From: Topomyia yanbarensis
Lineage: Eukaryota > Arthropoda > Insecta > Diptera > Culicidae
Direction: 5' to 3'
Assembly (NCBI RefSeq): GCF_030247195.1
Contig: NC_080671.1
Span: forward strand, 184,367,725 to 184,431,724
Length of the DNA: 64,000 nucleotides
Part shown: one piece after another, positions 1-11,895 of the stretch
Layout: every line of letters starts with the position of its first letter
Numbering within the stretch: position 1 is the first letter of the stretch
The notes under the pieces: model-generated
What the model saw: the letters and a program-made list of their open reading frames with translations, nothing else
Databases searched by the model: none
Told to the model about the DNA's origin: nothing
Translations under genes and position numbers: made by a program

Positions 1-750
1 AATGAACAATGTGTTATATGCCTGCAATGGGAAACTACACCGTAGCAGTTGACGTTAAGTATTGACGTACCCATTCGTCTATTCCTGGGTACAAAAACAG
101 TGACAAAGATGTCGTACTAAAGAGAGGTCATATGACATTTGAAAGAACTTTTTTTCTTAACGGTGTTAGAGTGATTAGAAAGCGACAAGCCCTACCAACA
201 ACTACCAGACCAGACGATATCAAATTATAAGTCCAAGCAACGCACACCAGATCACGAGTCAGTACGTTAGGTAAACAGCATATCAAGAAAGCCGTGTACA
301 TGTGCTTCTAGAAATCATCTAGTACTATCAAAATTAATACACAGTTTTTAATATCGTTTTTTAAACACTTAAAACCTCTATGATAAAAAGGCCTTATTAG
401 GATCCACGGCTTCGCGCGCTTTTAGGTTAAATTACTTTTCAGTGGCGCTACTTGCTTCGAATGCCGGTAGATACTAGTTTGCTAGATTAGATTTTCTCTT
501 CTACCACATCTCGAGCACAATTCACTGTACAGCAGCCTTATGCTAAAATGCGGTTTTCCTGATCCTCTCCTTTGAATTGCAAGACTTCTTCCTCTTATGA
601 CACCACGTCTTCTTTTTACACTCGCCAGCAAATCATAATTCTCATCATTCGTGCGGATCGTGCCTAAAATTATGTACTAAGTCGGAGTTTGTTCTTTTGT
701 AGAAATATATTATCAAATCGAAACCAAACTTATACTTTTGTTAATTTTTT
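1..750. other. No feature recognised
   Basis: AT-rich sequence with no open frame of note, no similarity to other parts of the window and no inverted termini that I could see. Confidence 0.5.
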
Positions 751-791
751 TTAACGACCTATTGAGTCAATTTGACTCAATAGGTCGTTAA
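751..791. repeat. 41-bp near-perfect palindrome
   Basis: Two 20-base arms separated by a single T, running from TTAACGACCTATTGAGTCAA into its exact reverse complement. Each arm ends in an AP-1/TRE core (TGAGTCA and TGACTCA), the type of site bound by bZIP dimers. It could be a cruciform-forming sequence or a relic of two abutting inverted termini. Whether it binds a factor is unknown. Confidence 0.85.
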
Positions 792-1100
792 CAAAAAATG
801 GTTAACAAAAATGGTAAAAATAGAATTTACCGTGATGGGGATCCATCGTCGCAGCTTTGGGTGAAAGCTGCCGACACCGTGCGAATCAGCAACACATGTG
901 ACCATATGTCACAGACGCTGATACAGTCACAATAGTCGATAAAATAAAAACACTCAGGCAGGCAATTGGTGAGGGAACAAAAAACTAGCTCATTCAATGA
1001 GTTTCAACGACGCAAATGCTTAGTGTGGAAGTTTACCGTGACTTAACTTTTTTTCGGTTCCGACAGCATGAAGTAACAAGTTACTTTACGCTTGTCCGGA
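792..1100. other. No feature recognised
   Basis: Ordinary AT-rich sequence directly after the palindrome. It holds no coding or repeat signal that I recognise. Confidence 0.4.
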
Positions 1101-1114
1101 CATGCCGCAGACTC

Positions 1115-1420
1115 AGGTGATTCGCATTTCTAATGCCAAAAGATCTTGACTCCTACGGCAGCAGACAAAAGGTTAAGTCGCCGGTAAACTCTAAGCTTGC
1201 ACATATGATCCTTCCACGCTTTTCTACACTTTCTCCCTTCAACTTCTTGCTCTCCCTTGAGTGCTATGGCTCTTAATATTGAAAAATATACTTCACCTTC
1301 CAGTCCCTTGCTCATTAAATGCCGTAACAACTGTTGACTAACTACACACCATTTAAAATTCGATACATTATAAACGTTATTGTCGTCCATCGGAACCATT
1401 AAATCTCCATTCGTGAAAAT
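1115..1420 (-). repeat. Coding-like repeat of unrecognised family (K), copy 1
   Basis: The minus strand has an 89-codon open frame (1130-1399). Its DNA is clearly related to 12185-12450, and through shared segments (for example the stretch around RAIALKGEQ) to 6277-6465, 25755-26060 and 47263-47545. The other copies are broken in this frame, so this may be the best-preserved relic of an old mobile coding sequence, or the frame may be open by chance. I do not recognise a domain. No termini or target duplication are visible here. Confidence 0.45.
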
Positions 1421-1659
1421 TTACTTTTATTTAGAGCGATTTTTCAACCGTCATTTTGATTTTGAAAATTTGATTTCAAAATTGTAATCTGCGCCTCGAA
1501 AACCCGTATTATGTAGACTGAGTGCAGACTGCATATCAAGAAGACTGGCAACTCTGTCTAGAATCTGGAGACAGTAACAGCAACGCCACTTGCGGGTAAA
1601 GGTGGCACTTCCCATAGTGATGCACACACACATATACTCTTTTCCATTAAGCTTCCTAC

Positions 1660-2645
1660 CTTTTTACATTTCTTATAAAAGAAATGTATAGAATTCGCTC
1701 AAACGTTCAAGATTTTTTCCGAAGCCCGGAGGGCCGAGTCTTATATACCACTCGACTCAGCTCGACGATTCTGGACAATGTCTGTGTGTGTGCGTGTATG
1801 TAACGGACAAATTCTCATTCGTGTTTCTCAGCAATGGCTGAACCGATCTTATCCAAACCAATTTTAAATGAAAGAACTGAAAACAGTAAGAACGCTATTA
1901 ATTTGTTTTTGATTCTGATGTTTAGTTTCCAAGATATGAATGTTTGAATGCGTAAAATGGCGTTTTTTGCAGTTTTTTTTAATTATCTGCCGAAACTGAC
2001 AATATAGATTAACAATTTATATGTTTTTAGACAACTTTAATAAATACCTTTCGAACAAGCTATAGATTGTTGAAATCAGAGTATTATCAAAAGAGATATT
2101 GAACATTAAATGCGGATGAAAGATTTTTATCATTTCCCATTGCCAGAAATATGACCAAAACATGTAATCTATTATTAACGCCAAAACGGCTTATTTTAGG
2201 TCAATAGTATCTTCGGAGAATTTAATGGAGACAGTATGCCCTTTCTTTTGTTTTGTGCTTTTGCTGATTAATCCCCCTATGAGTGAGATATTTTCACAAA
2301 TTTTCTTGGAAGTGATTATATCGAAATGATGTCTTCAGCAAATTTGTAGCTCTTACTTTTGCGAATAACTATACTGAAGACTTCAAATATCTATTTTGAA
2401 TACTTTAAAAGTTATGGCTTGTTGTTTGTGGATTACTCTTTGTCGTCTATTTGTCGTTAAATATAGTAATAATCCATTGAAATAAACCAAACATTATTTC
2501 GATAAATCGAATTTTGTATTTCATTTTTCTATCTACAACCACTAGAAATAATCACCGAACACTTCCAAGTTGTCTGGAAGGAACTTGATAACTTATCAGT
2601 GCAAAAATGTTCATTTGTGCGAACCTTCTGACTGCAATTTTTTGA
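1660..2645 (+). repeat. Block A of the composite repeat, solo copy
   Basis: Nearly identical to 6849-7858 and to the reverse complement of 37715-38712. It opens with the short palindrome ACATTTCTTATAAAAGAAAT, then CCCGGAGGGCCGAG, a short TG-rich run and a conserved stretch containing CAGCAATGGCTGAACCGATC. Similarity stops near 2645, where other copies continue into block F, so this copy is truncated or block A is a mobile unit by itself. No protein is encoded. Confidence 0.85.
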
Positions 2646-2649
2646 CATT

Positions 2650-2960
2650 AAAAATGTCTTACTCCACTATCTGGGGCTAGGTGTCATTCTAAAATCTAAA
2701 CTATCTCCCATGTAACGAAACTATGTAAGGTTTGCACGCTTATAACTCCGATATTACTAGATGGATTTTAATCATTCATACACCAACCGATTCAGAAACA
2801 CCTAACTTAAATATTGGTAATAATTTAATATCTCCCCAATAAAAGTAGACTTTTGGAAAATGGTAAAATTAAAAAGTTCACGAAAAACGGGAAAATTACC
2901 ATTCGTGAGGCAGATTTCTCAGACACAGCCGTTAAGAGAGGGCAGCTTAGTGGCTCAATG
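2650..2960. other. No feature recognised
   Basis: AT-rich sequence between block A and the duplicated core-promoter unit. No similarity to other parts of the window was noticed. Confidence 0.4.
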
Positions 2961-2969
2961 AAACACGAA

Positions 2970-3255
2970 AAGTCATAAATAGAAGCAACGCATGTCCGTT
3001 TAAATCAGTTGTTGCTCTTATCCCACACGAGGAACGTCGTCTCCGGGCGATGCAATAAGCGCTATCGATTTTCGGTAACGTTGGCATTTGCACACACTCG
3101 CACCTAAGTGACTAAACCATATACGGTTAGTTTATAAATAGAGGTGACGCGTACCCGTTTGAATCAGTTTTTGTTCTTATGTCGAACGGGTAAGATCATG
3201 GCTACAGCGTCTGGGCACTACAATAAGCGGTAGACGCTATGCATTTTCGGCAGCG
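2970..3255 (+). promoter_or_regulatory. Duplicated TATA/Inr core promoter, two ~159-bp direct repeats
   Basis: Two diverged direct repeats each carry a TATA-like box and an arthropod initiator at the same spacing. The first has CATAAATAG at 2974 and TCAGTT with its A at 3007. The second has TATAAATAG at 3133 and TCAGTT with its A at 3166. TATA-to-Inr distance is 33 in both, and the units are offset by 159. After the second initiator there is an ATG at about 3199 followed by only 11 codons. The arrangement resembles a histone-gene or retroelement promoter, but no intact gene follows. Confidence 0.45.
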
Positions 3256-3594
3256 GTGGCCGTGTGCGGATTTTTCGGATACCAGCACGGTGTCACAGAA
3301 TGATTCGCAAAGTGGGTGGGCGGGGTGGTTTGGATTTAATTCAATACGGTGTGTGCTGCTTAAGAGTGTTGCGTTTGAAAAAAATATATTTATTTTTATG
3401 CATGCGTGTGCGTTGTAACTTGTTAATCCATGTTTACGGCGCTTTGTAGCTGCGTAGGGTAAAGAGCCTATTGGTTCTCATGTTTCATATTTCGGTTATA
3501 TGTTTTTGTCAGTAAGGCATCTGACAACGTGCTTCTGTAGTTATTGCACTGTTCAGCAGTGTAGTATTTTATATAGGAGAGTACACTCATGTTT

Positions 3595-3665
3595 TTTACG
3601 CGGATTTTGAAATTTACGCGGTTTTCATTAACGCGTTTTTTTTAAATTTACGCGGTTTTCATTTA
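3595..3665 (+). repeat. Iterated TTTACGCGG motif
   Basis: Four spaced occurrences of TTTACGCGG or the variant TTAACGCG lie within about 70 bases, separated by TTTTCATT-like spacers. It is a short degenerate tandem repeat with no coding content. Its CpG-rich core stands out from the AT-rich surroundings. Confidence 0.7.
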
Positions 3666-4719
3666 CACGGCCTGTATCCCCTGTGTGAAAAATCTGAGTG
3701 TAATTGCATCAGAAACAATCACATTCCCAGCAGAACGTTTTGTTTTCTAATTTCAAACACTTTTGTTTCGTACTGCGCACAACGGAAAATTTTAAAACAG
3801 AACTTACCGTCCCAGCAGCAGTTTAAGCGGGTGTTCTTTTTCGATTCAAATTCAAGCCATGTCTTAAGCGTTACTGGACTTAAACTTGTTTTCCCAGTTT
3901 ATCCAGTCAGAATATCTGTCCTACCCTATGTATTTAAAACACAGTTCTAATTGCGTTTTAAAGTATACAACAAATAGAACGGTTGGGTATACTAATTTAA
4001 ATTTTAAAATAAATCTGTTTTAAATTATGAAACAAACCGCTGTACTGAAGATATAATTATGTCAGTCCTATTACCACATAAAACACCTATATAACATAAA
4101 ATGCTGCAGAATTGGTTTAATAATACAATGTTTACACTACAGAGTTATAACACGTTTTAATAATTAGCAACAAGAAAAATGTCACCAAGATAGCATAAAA
4201 ACCCGTTTTAACTGGTAGTGCGAACGTTGCATAACAATGTAATTTATCAAATAATTTCATTTTTTCCACCACTAATCGATCAAGAAATACTTAAACTTAA
4301 GATTGTTTACTTAAGTTCATTAGTACATTATTGAACATTTAAATGGAAAATGAAATTTCATATTTCATGGAGAATCTGTATATTTCCGTTGGCGGGCGTG
4401 GGCTTCCTCATCACTGCTCTCAATATGGAACTTTTCTTTTGAATATATGTTCTGGCCTATAGCCTATTTTTACTAGATGGATCAGCCAAATAACGCCAAT
4501 CACCTAGTGAGACACTTGATTAATTGTAATAATAGATTACCGCTAAATGATCTTCAATAAATTATGTTGTAATGGGAAGGGTATATAGCAAATTGTAACA
4601 TATGACAACAGGCGAGTGAACAAGAACGTGAGTCGATATGTGTGATAGATAAAATTCATTTGCATGCTCTTGAAAAAAGCTACATTTTTAATGTCACCGT
4701 GGTCGTGTCTTGTACACAA
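3666..4719. other. No feature recognised
   Basis: AT-rich sequence without coding signal. It may be old repeat or intergenic DNA. The right end meets block F of the composite repeat at about 4728. Confidence 0.4.
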
Positions 4720-4727
4720 CCCTTTAA

Positions 4728-6846
4728 TTTTATGACCATCGGATCGATCTGAAACATATCGGAAAATGAAAAGCGAAATAAATAACTCCAAGCAACGGCG
4801 TAGCCAAGAGAAGGTTTTGGGGTTTAACACCATACAACCAACCCCCCCCCCCCACACCCAAAAAAAATATTGGATTGAAGTTGAAAATTTATTGATGCAG
4901 ACTGATTTTATTCAATATTACAATAACAATTATCTGATCCGTAGATTGATAACCTGTTGTTGTAAACATCATGAGGATTTTTGATAAATTGTCGGAATGG
5001 AGTCCTGATATGTAACTGATCTATTGATTTTGATTTCACAGTTGTCTAATTGCATCAATATAAAATTCCTGCCTGAAAACATTCGAATAGAAAATTCCAG
5101 AGTTCTGTAATCAATCATAATCCTCAGATTTATTTTCAAATTGATCTCGTTTTTGTAGAGATGTACTGTAATAAGGGTCTTTATTTAATAGGAAGCGCAG
5201 TTAAAATTGATTTAATGTCTATGAAACATAGAACTGCTCACCAAAAAAATGCATAACTTTCAACATTTGCTAAAAATGTTTTTGCCTTTCTCATTTACTC
5301 TAAAATTCGTCAATCTAATCCCGACCCGGAGGGCCGAGTGTCATATGCCAATCGACTGAGTTTGTCGAGATCGGAAAATGTCTGTGTGTGTATGTATCTG
5401 TGTGTATGTGGAAAAAAATGTGACCTCTGTTTCTCAGAGATGGCTGGACCGATTTGCACAAAGTTAGTCTCAAATGAAAGGTACATCCTTCCCATCGGCT
5501 GCTATTGAATTTTTTATTGATTGGATTTCCGGTTCCGGAGTTACGAGTTGAAGAGGGCAATCATACAGCAAATTCCCATATAAACTGACATGAAAAATTT
5601 TCAAAATCAAATTTGTATTTTTGAGGCCAAATGACTTTAAAATGCATGAAACATTGAGATGTTTGACAAAAATTGACTTTTTTGGAGTTTGGTACATTTT
5701 TGCCTTTCTCATATAGAAAGGATACGCAATCACTCTAAAAATCGTCAATCATACCGGCCCGGAGGGAGTATGCAGTGAGCGGTTGCTACTTTAAAATTAA
5801 AACTAGTTTAAAATTTCTTAATAAGTTGAAAATTTTCGGCAGGACCTGGACCTCCCGGATCCTTCTCCATGATCCGCCGCTGGTTTTAAGCGATGTTTCG
5901 GTATCACATAGTATCTCAAGATTGTGGCTGTCGATCCGTTGAATGTATGTGCAAATCGTACTGAACATGTAATATTCATTCCCACCATTTCCACAAGAAA
6001 CTTCTTCGAATGCTGAATGTCTTTTATAATACATTGAAACCCCGATTTTATCAGCCAAATATGAACATATGTTTGATGGGCTCTAGCAGACGAACAAGAC
6101 TGAATTTGAGTAAATCCTTTCTTGCGCATGTTTTCCTTATCATGAAGATGGAAATATGCAAAAATAAAAAGTTCATCATAATCAGAAATAGTTATCAGAC
6201 TAGGGACGGGAAGAATATTTTAACAGCTTCAGTTTATTTTTTCCTTTTTTATTTCGACTATGTGACTACATTTTCTTTTTTACGTTTTAACGACATTCAA
6301 TTAGCTAGAGATTACTGGGTAGGGAAAGTTATGAAACTTAGAGCCATAGTACTCAAGTGAGAGCAAGGATGTGAAGTAAACAGATCGGAAAACTAGAACA
6401 GGCTTAATATCGTACGGGTTTAATTTTTGCCTTCTGTTAATGAGGGTCGAGCTTAGGCAGAATAACTAAGTTTCATAACTTTCCCTACCCAGTAATCTCT
6501 AGCTAATTGAATGTCGTTAAAACGTAAAAAAGCTTCAGTTTATTATAAAGAAAAAAAAATTGCCCGATTTAGTCAATGTCCCCATTTTGTCAGCCTAAAA
6601 TACAGCATGAGATTGATAAAAATGGGTTTTTATTGTATGTATTATTCACTGTGTTTCACATTAATAGGTACATTTCATTTTTGAGGATTTTTTATTGCAT
6701 CGAACTACAACAATTTTTAGGTAGCTTTCAAGGGGTTATTTTATAGACTTCTTCCAAAATTTGGCGAACCTATTCCAATTCGTATACCAATTAATTGGTA
6801 TACCTAAGGGTTTATATGTTGCAAATAGACAAAATACTGAAATTTT
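4728..6846 (+). repeat. Composite repeat, copy 1 (blocks F-B-C-D/E)
   Basis: Collinear with the longer copy at 6849-11895, but lacking block A and the ~620-base block X. It jumps from the CCACCATT region near 5992 straight to block D (CTTCTTCGAATGCTG), consistent with deletion. Block F holds a poly-C run at about 4843. Block B holds CCCGGAGGGCCGAG and a TG-rich tract, and shares its head with block A. Block D carries a ~95-codon frame also open at 9694 and, inverted, at 62489. A 293-bp insertion (6238-6530) splits D from E. Confidence 0.85.
6238..6530. mobile_element. 293-bp foldback insertion with 13-bp target duplication
   Basis: Flanked by AGCTTCAGTTTAT at 6225-6237 and 6531-6543. The paralogous site near 9920 and its inverted counterpart near 62270 lack the insert. 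Two 65-base arms (6277-6341 and 6466-6530) are exact reverse complements, so the event is recent. The left end is T-rich, which reads as an A-rich tail on the minus strand. Between and including the arms lies family K sequence. The long target duplication and A-rich end suggest retroposition; the inverted 65-base duplicate suggests template switching. Confidence 0.85.
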
Positions 6847-6972
6847 CAGCTTTTTACATTTCTTATAAAAGAAATGTATAGAATTCGCTCAAACTTTGAA
6901 GATGTTTTCCGAGGCCCGGAGGGCCGAGTCTTATATACCAATCGACTCAGCTCGACGATTTGGGACAATGTC

Positions 6973-7018
6973 TCTGTGTGTGTGTGTGTGTGTGTGTGTG
7001 TCTGTGTGTGTGTATGTA
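6973..7018 (+). repeat. (TG)n microsatellite within block A
   Basis: About 20 TG units with one TCTG interruption. The same position in the inverted copy (38547-38585) is an AC run, and in other A and B blocks a shorter TGTG tract. The microsatellite therefore belongs to the mobile sequence and expands copy by copy. Confidence 0.95.
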
Positions 7019-10000
7019 ACGGACAAATTCTCATTCGTGTTTCTCAGCAATGGCTGAACCGATCTTATCCAAACCAATTTTAAATGAAAGAACTAAAAAA
7101 CAGTATGAACGCTATTAATTTGTTTTTGATTCTGATGTTTAGTTTCCAAGATATGAATGTTTGAATGCGTAAAAATGGCGTTTTTGCAGTTTTTTTGAAT
7201 TATCTGCCGAAATTGACAATATAGATTAACAATTTATATGTTTTAGACAGGTTTAACGAATACCTTTCGAACAAGCTAGATTGTTGAAATCGGACTATTA
7301 TCAAAAGAGATATTTAACATTAAATGCGGACGAAAGATTTTTATCATTTCCCATTGCCAGAAATATGACCAAAAACATGTAATCTATTATTACCGCCAAA
7401 ACGGCTTATTTTAGGTCAATAGTATCTTCGGAGAATTTAATGGAGGCAATATGACCTTTCTTTTGGTATTGTGCTTTTGCTGATTAATCCCCCTATGAGT
7501 GAGATATTTTCACAAATTTTCTTGGAAATGATTATATCGAAATGATGTCTTCAGCAAATTTGTAGCTCTTACTTTTGCGAATAACTTTACTGAAGACTTC
7601 AAATATCTATTTTGAATACTTTAAAAGTTATGGCTTGTTGTTTGTGGATTACTCTTTGTCGCCTATTTATTGATCAATATAGTAATAATCCATTGAAATA
7701 AGCCAAACATTATTTCGATAAATCGAATTTTGTATTTCATTTTTCTATCTACAACCGCTAGAAATAATCACCGAACACTTCCAAGTTGTCTGGAAGGAAC
7801 TTGATAACTTATCAGTACAAAAATGTTCATTTGTGCGAACCTTCTGACTGCATTTTTTCTAACTTATAACCATCGGATCGATCTGAAACATATCGGAAAA
7901 TGAAAAGCGAAATAAATAACTCCAAGCAACGGCGTAGCCAAGAGAAGGTTTTGGGGTTTAACACCATACAACCACCCCCCCCCCCCACCACCAGACCCAA
8001 AAAAATATTGGATTGAAGTTGAAAATTTATTGATGCAGACTGATTTTATTCAATATTACAATAACAATTATTTAATCCGTACATTGATAACCTGTTGTTG
8101 TAAACATCATGAGGACTTTTGATAAATTGTCGGAATGGGGTCCTGATATGCAACTGATCTATTGGTCTTGATTTCACAGTTGTCTAATTGCATCAATATC
8201 AAATTTTAGAAATGTACTGTAATAAGGGTCTTTAGTTAATAGGAAGCGAAGTTCAAATTGATTTAATGTCTATGAAACATAGAACTGCTCACCCAAAAAA
8301 ATGCATAACTTTCAACATTTGCTAAAAATGTTTTTGCTTTTCTCATTCACTCTAAAATTCGTCAATCTAATCCCGACCCGGAGGGCCGAGTGTCATATGC
8401 CAATCGACTGAGTTCGTCGAGATCGGAAAATGTCTGTGTGTGTATGTATGTGTGTCTATGTGCGTATGTGGAAAAAAATGTGACCTCTGTTTCTAAGAGA
8501 TGGCTGGACCGATTTGCACAAAGTTAGTCTCAAATGAAAGGTACAACCTTCCCATCGGCTGCTATTGAATTTTTTATTGATTGGACTTCCGGTTCCGGAG
8601 TTACGAGTTGAAGAGTGAAATCACACAGCAATTTCCCATATAAACTGAAATGAAAAATTTTCAAAATCAAATTTGTATGTTGGATGCCAAATGACTTTAA
8701 AATGCATGAAACATTAAAATGCATGACAAAAATTGACTTCTTTGGACTTTGGTACATTTTTGCCTTTCTCATATAGAAAGGTTATACAATCACTCTAAAA
8801 ATCGTCAATCATACCGGCCCGGAGGGAGCATGCAGTGAGGGGTTGCTACTTTAAAATTAAAACTAGTTTAAAATTTCTTAACAAGTTGAAAATGTTCGGC
8901 AGAGCCTGGACCTTCCGGATCTTTCTCCATGATCCGCCGCTGGTTTCAAGCGATGTTTCAGTATCATATAGTATCTCAAAATCGTGGCTGTCGATCCGTT
9001 GTATGTATGTGCAAATCGTACTGAACATGTAATATTCATTTCCACCATTGTATTGAACATAACCAGCCATGGAATCGTAGTCTGGACAAATGAGAAAAGC
9101 ACAATTGCACCCACCTAAAACAGGTTTTTTTGGAATTCGTCGAGTTGAAACGAAAACGTAATATGATTAATAACGAGGATAACACTTTCCGAATGTAGAG
9201 AGAAATTTATGAAAAATGACGATTTCCATTCGACTCTAGTAGGTTCTGATCGATTTTGATGAGCATTTGATTTTTGTTGTATGACCAATTATATATATAG
9301 GTCAAATGTTTAAAAACAGTAATTTAAGGTTAAGATAGCATCATTTTGAAACCGCCAATTTCGGGGGTTTAGTATCTTCAATGAGTTTTACAAACGTTAA
9401 GCAGCGCATCATTTGATAAAATAATTTTGACGGTATATCGTCCAAGAAGTATTTCTGGTGAATTTTCTCAGGTTAATATTCATGATTATAATAAAGTCTC
9501 AACAAATTCGCTAAAGACACGAACTCTGTTACTATTTTCTGAAAAATTTATTCTGCATAATTTTAAAACTTCAAAAATTACGGTTTCGGAATTATGCCGT
9601 TTGGACAGTATGATCGATTTTCACCAAACCGAATTTCTGGCAAGCAAGTAGAAACATAGTCGTTCTACACTCGTTCACAAGAAACTTCTTCGAATGCTGA
9701 ATATCTATTATAATACATTGAAACCCCGATTTTATCAGCCAAATATGAACATATGTTTGATGGCTTCTAGCAGACGAACAAGACAGAATTGGAGTAAATC
9801 CTTTCTTGCGCATGTTTTCCTTATCATGAAGATGGAAATATGTAAAAATAAAAAGTTCATCATAATCAGAAATAGTTATCAGACTACATCAAGGGACGGG
9901 AAGAATATTTTAACAGCTTCAGTTTATTATAAAGAAAAAAAATTGCCCGATTTAGTGAATGTCCCCATTTTGTCAGCCTAAAATACACCATGAGATAGAT

Positions 10001-10829
10001 AAAAATGGGTGTTTATTGTATGTATTATTCGCTGTATTTCACATTAATAGGTACATTTCATTTTTGGGGATTTTTTTATTGCATCGAACTACAACAATTT
10101 TTAGGTAGCTTTCAAGGGGTTATTTTATAGATTTCTTCCAAAATTTGGCGGACTTATTCCAGTTCGTATACCAATTAATTGGTATACTTAAGGGTTTATA
10201 TGTTGCAGATGGAGAAAATACTGAAACATTCAGCTTTTTTCCTACACAATATTACGTAAGCTTATTAAACAATTTTTCCTAATAAGTTTGTGAAAATTAA
10301 GAACTATTTGAAATTTTTTAATAGTTTAATTTTTTATTTAACCGTGATTTTTTAATAAATAGTGACCATCGCTTCACAACGTAGTCTATTTTTCATGGCT
10401 TGCGTTGAGCACGATCTCTCGAATTGCTAAACTGAAAATGATGGAAGAGAAATTAATTTTTAGTATTCTTTACAGATTTAACTCGCCGCGCAGATAGCTC
10501 TGAATTAGACCCGCTGGTGCCCTAAGACGATTTCGCTAGGTTTTCAGAGCACTGTGCACCCAGTGCATTAACGCAAGTGACGGAAGGTTATCGAAAAGTT
10601 TCGTGAAAATGAAAATTCCAGTAATGATGATGATTTTCCCAAATGGTTCGTTTTCGAGAGGTTTTTATTTGTTTTTTGGCATTAGGATTAGCGATAATAA
10701 CTCAAATCAAGGATACTACTGGGAAGTCACCTTTAGAAAAAGTCGAAGTCGAAGTAAAATTTGGAACTATGCACGCATGCACTTCAGAGATAGCGTGATC
10801 AGGATCTGCGATTCCATTTCAACGCTTTT

Positions 10830-11460
10830 TTGTGAAAAGAGCGATACTTACAAATATAAACATAAGGTTTTTTTTCATACATGCGTATGAGGGCTTTGAA
10901 ACGCAACAAATTACCTAAAAATTTGGATTCTACGATTTTGCTTTCTTAAACTACAGCAAAAAATACAACGGGCGAAACTGTATTTTTGTTTGTTTATTTA
11001 AAGTTTCGCCCTCCACGCTCCATGCAAACAATCAGGGCGATACTTTTTTGCTAGCAGTTTAAAGGCGAAACTGCTATTTTCGTATTTTTTAGGATTATCA
11101 AGCTGATACCAGCTGTAAATAGTAACAATGATCGCTATTGAAAAAACACGGACGAAATCGGTGGTGTAGAACGGTAGTTATTGTAAAAAAACGTAAGGGC
11201 GATACTTCAATGCTGATAGGTGGGACCGAAAAAGTAAACAATCGCCAAAGGGGCGATACTATCATTTTGTCAATTTCAAGAGCAAAAACAAATTTTAATT
11301 TAATAATTTCAAATACTTTATGAAGTTTTGGGTTTCGATCACAGAATCATGCAATCTAGGATGTAAAAAACACAATAGTTCTTAAATAGGAAATAAAACC
11401 CAGTCTGGAAATATTCACTGTTGATTTTCTTTGAATGGTAACACTGCTAGTATCGCCCTT
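10830..11460 (+). repeat. Iterated GGGCGATACT phrase inside block G
   Basis: The phrase GGGCGA(T/A)ACT recurs in both orientations at about 10841, 10971, 11002 (reverse), 11035, 11064, 11197, 11251 and 11449 (reverse). The same set is kept in the inverted copy at 60760-61375, and remnants remain at 35325-35595. Such spaced phrases resemble transposase-binding subterminal repeats, but I see no transposase and no defined termini for this part. Confidence 0.75.
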
Positions 11461-11895
11461 TTCAAGAAAAAGCGTTGATTTCTTAGTTCTCAGTCGCGTT
11501 GGAAATTTGAGTAAAGTATAAACTTCAAATCGATTAAAAAAAAATTTCGATGTTTTTGGCTCAGTACAATATATAACCCCTTTAGGAAAATTCAGTTTTC
11601 CCACCACAATTTAGATATTTTATGAACAGAGCATTAACAATAATTCGTTGGTATGTCTATTTTATGGGCCATTTTTTCGCTTTCCCATTGATTTGATTTG
11701 AGATTTCTAGCACTGATATTGCTGATTTGAGCGATTCTCTGAGTCCTGCTACTATCCCATGTAGTATGTGTTATCAAAAACATAACATCGCGAAGCATCA
11801 AGTTTTAAATGTTCTCAAACGATATAATATCCGAAGAGAGTGATAAGAGTTATAAGAAATGTGTCATCCATCACACTGTTAGGTGGATTAAAAGC

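Larger units (their letters stand above)
6849..11895 (+). repeat. Composite repeat, copy 2 (longest, A-F-B-C-X-D/E-G)
   Basis: The fullest copy in the window. Approximate blocks: A 6849-7858, F 7860-8210, B 8211-8815, C 8816-9060, X 9061-9676, D/E 9677-10240, G 10241-11895. A ~95-base piece present in copies 1 and 3 is missing at 8209. No frame exceeds 95 codons, so the unit is non-autonomous or a stack of old insertions. The left end has ACATTTCTTATA and the right end has TATAAGAAATGT, a short inverted similarity. I do not recognise the family. Confidence 0.8.

Noticed and set aside
6846..7083. Open frames across the TG run
   Set aside because: They are the dinucleotide repeat read as alternating Val-Cys or Thr-His; not a gene.
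10603..10890. A 95-codon gene in block G
   Set aside because: The frame is not maintained in the inverted copy at 61400-61680 or in the fragment at 47575-48155.
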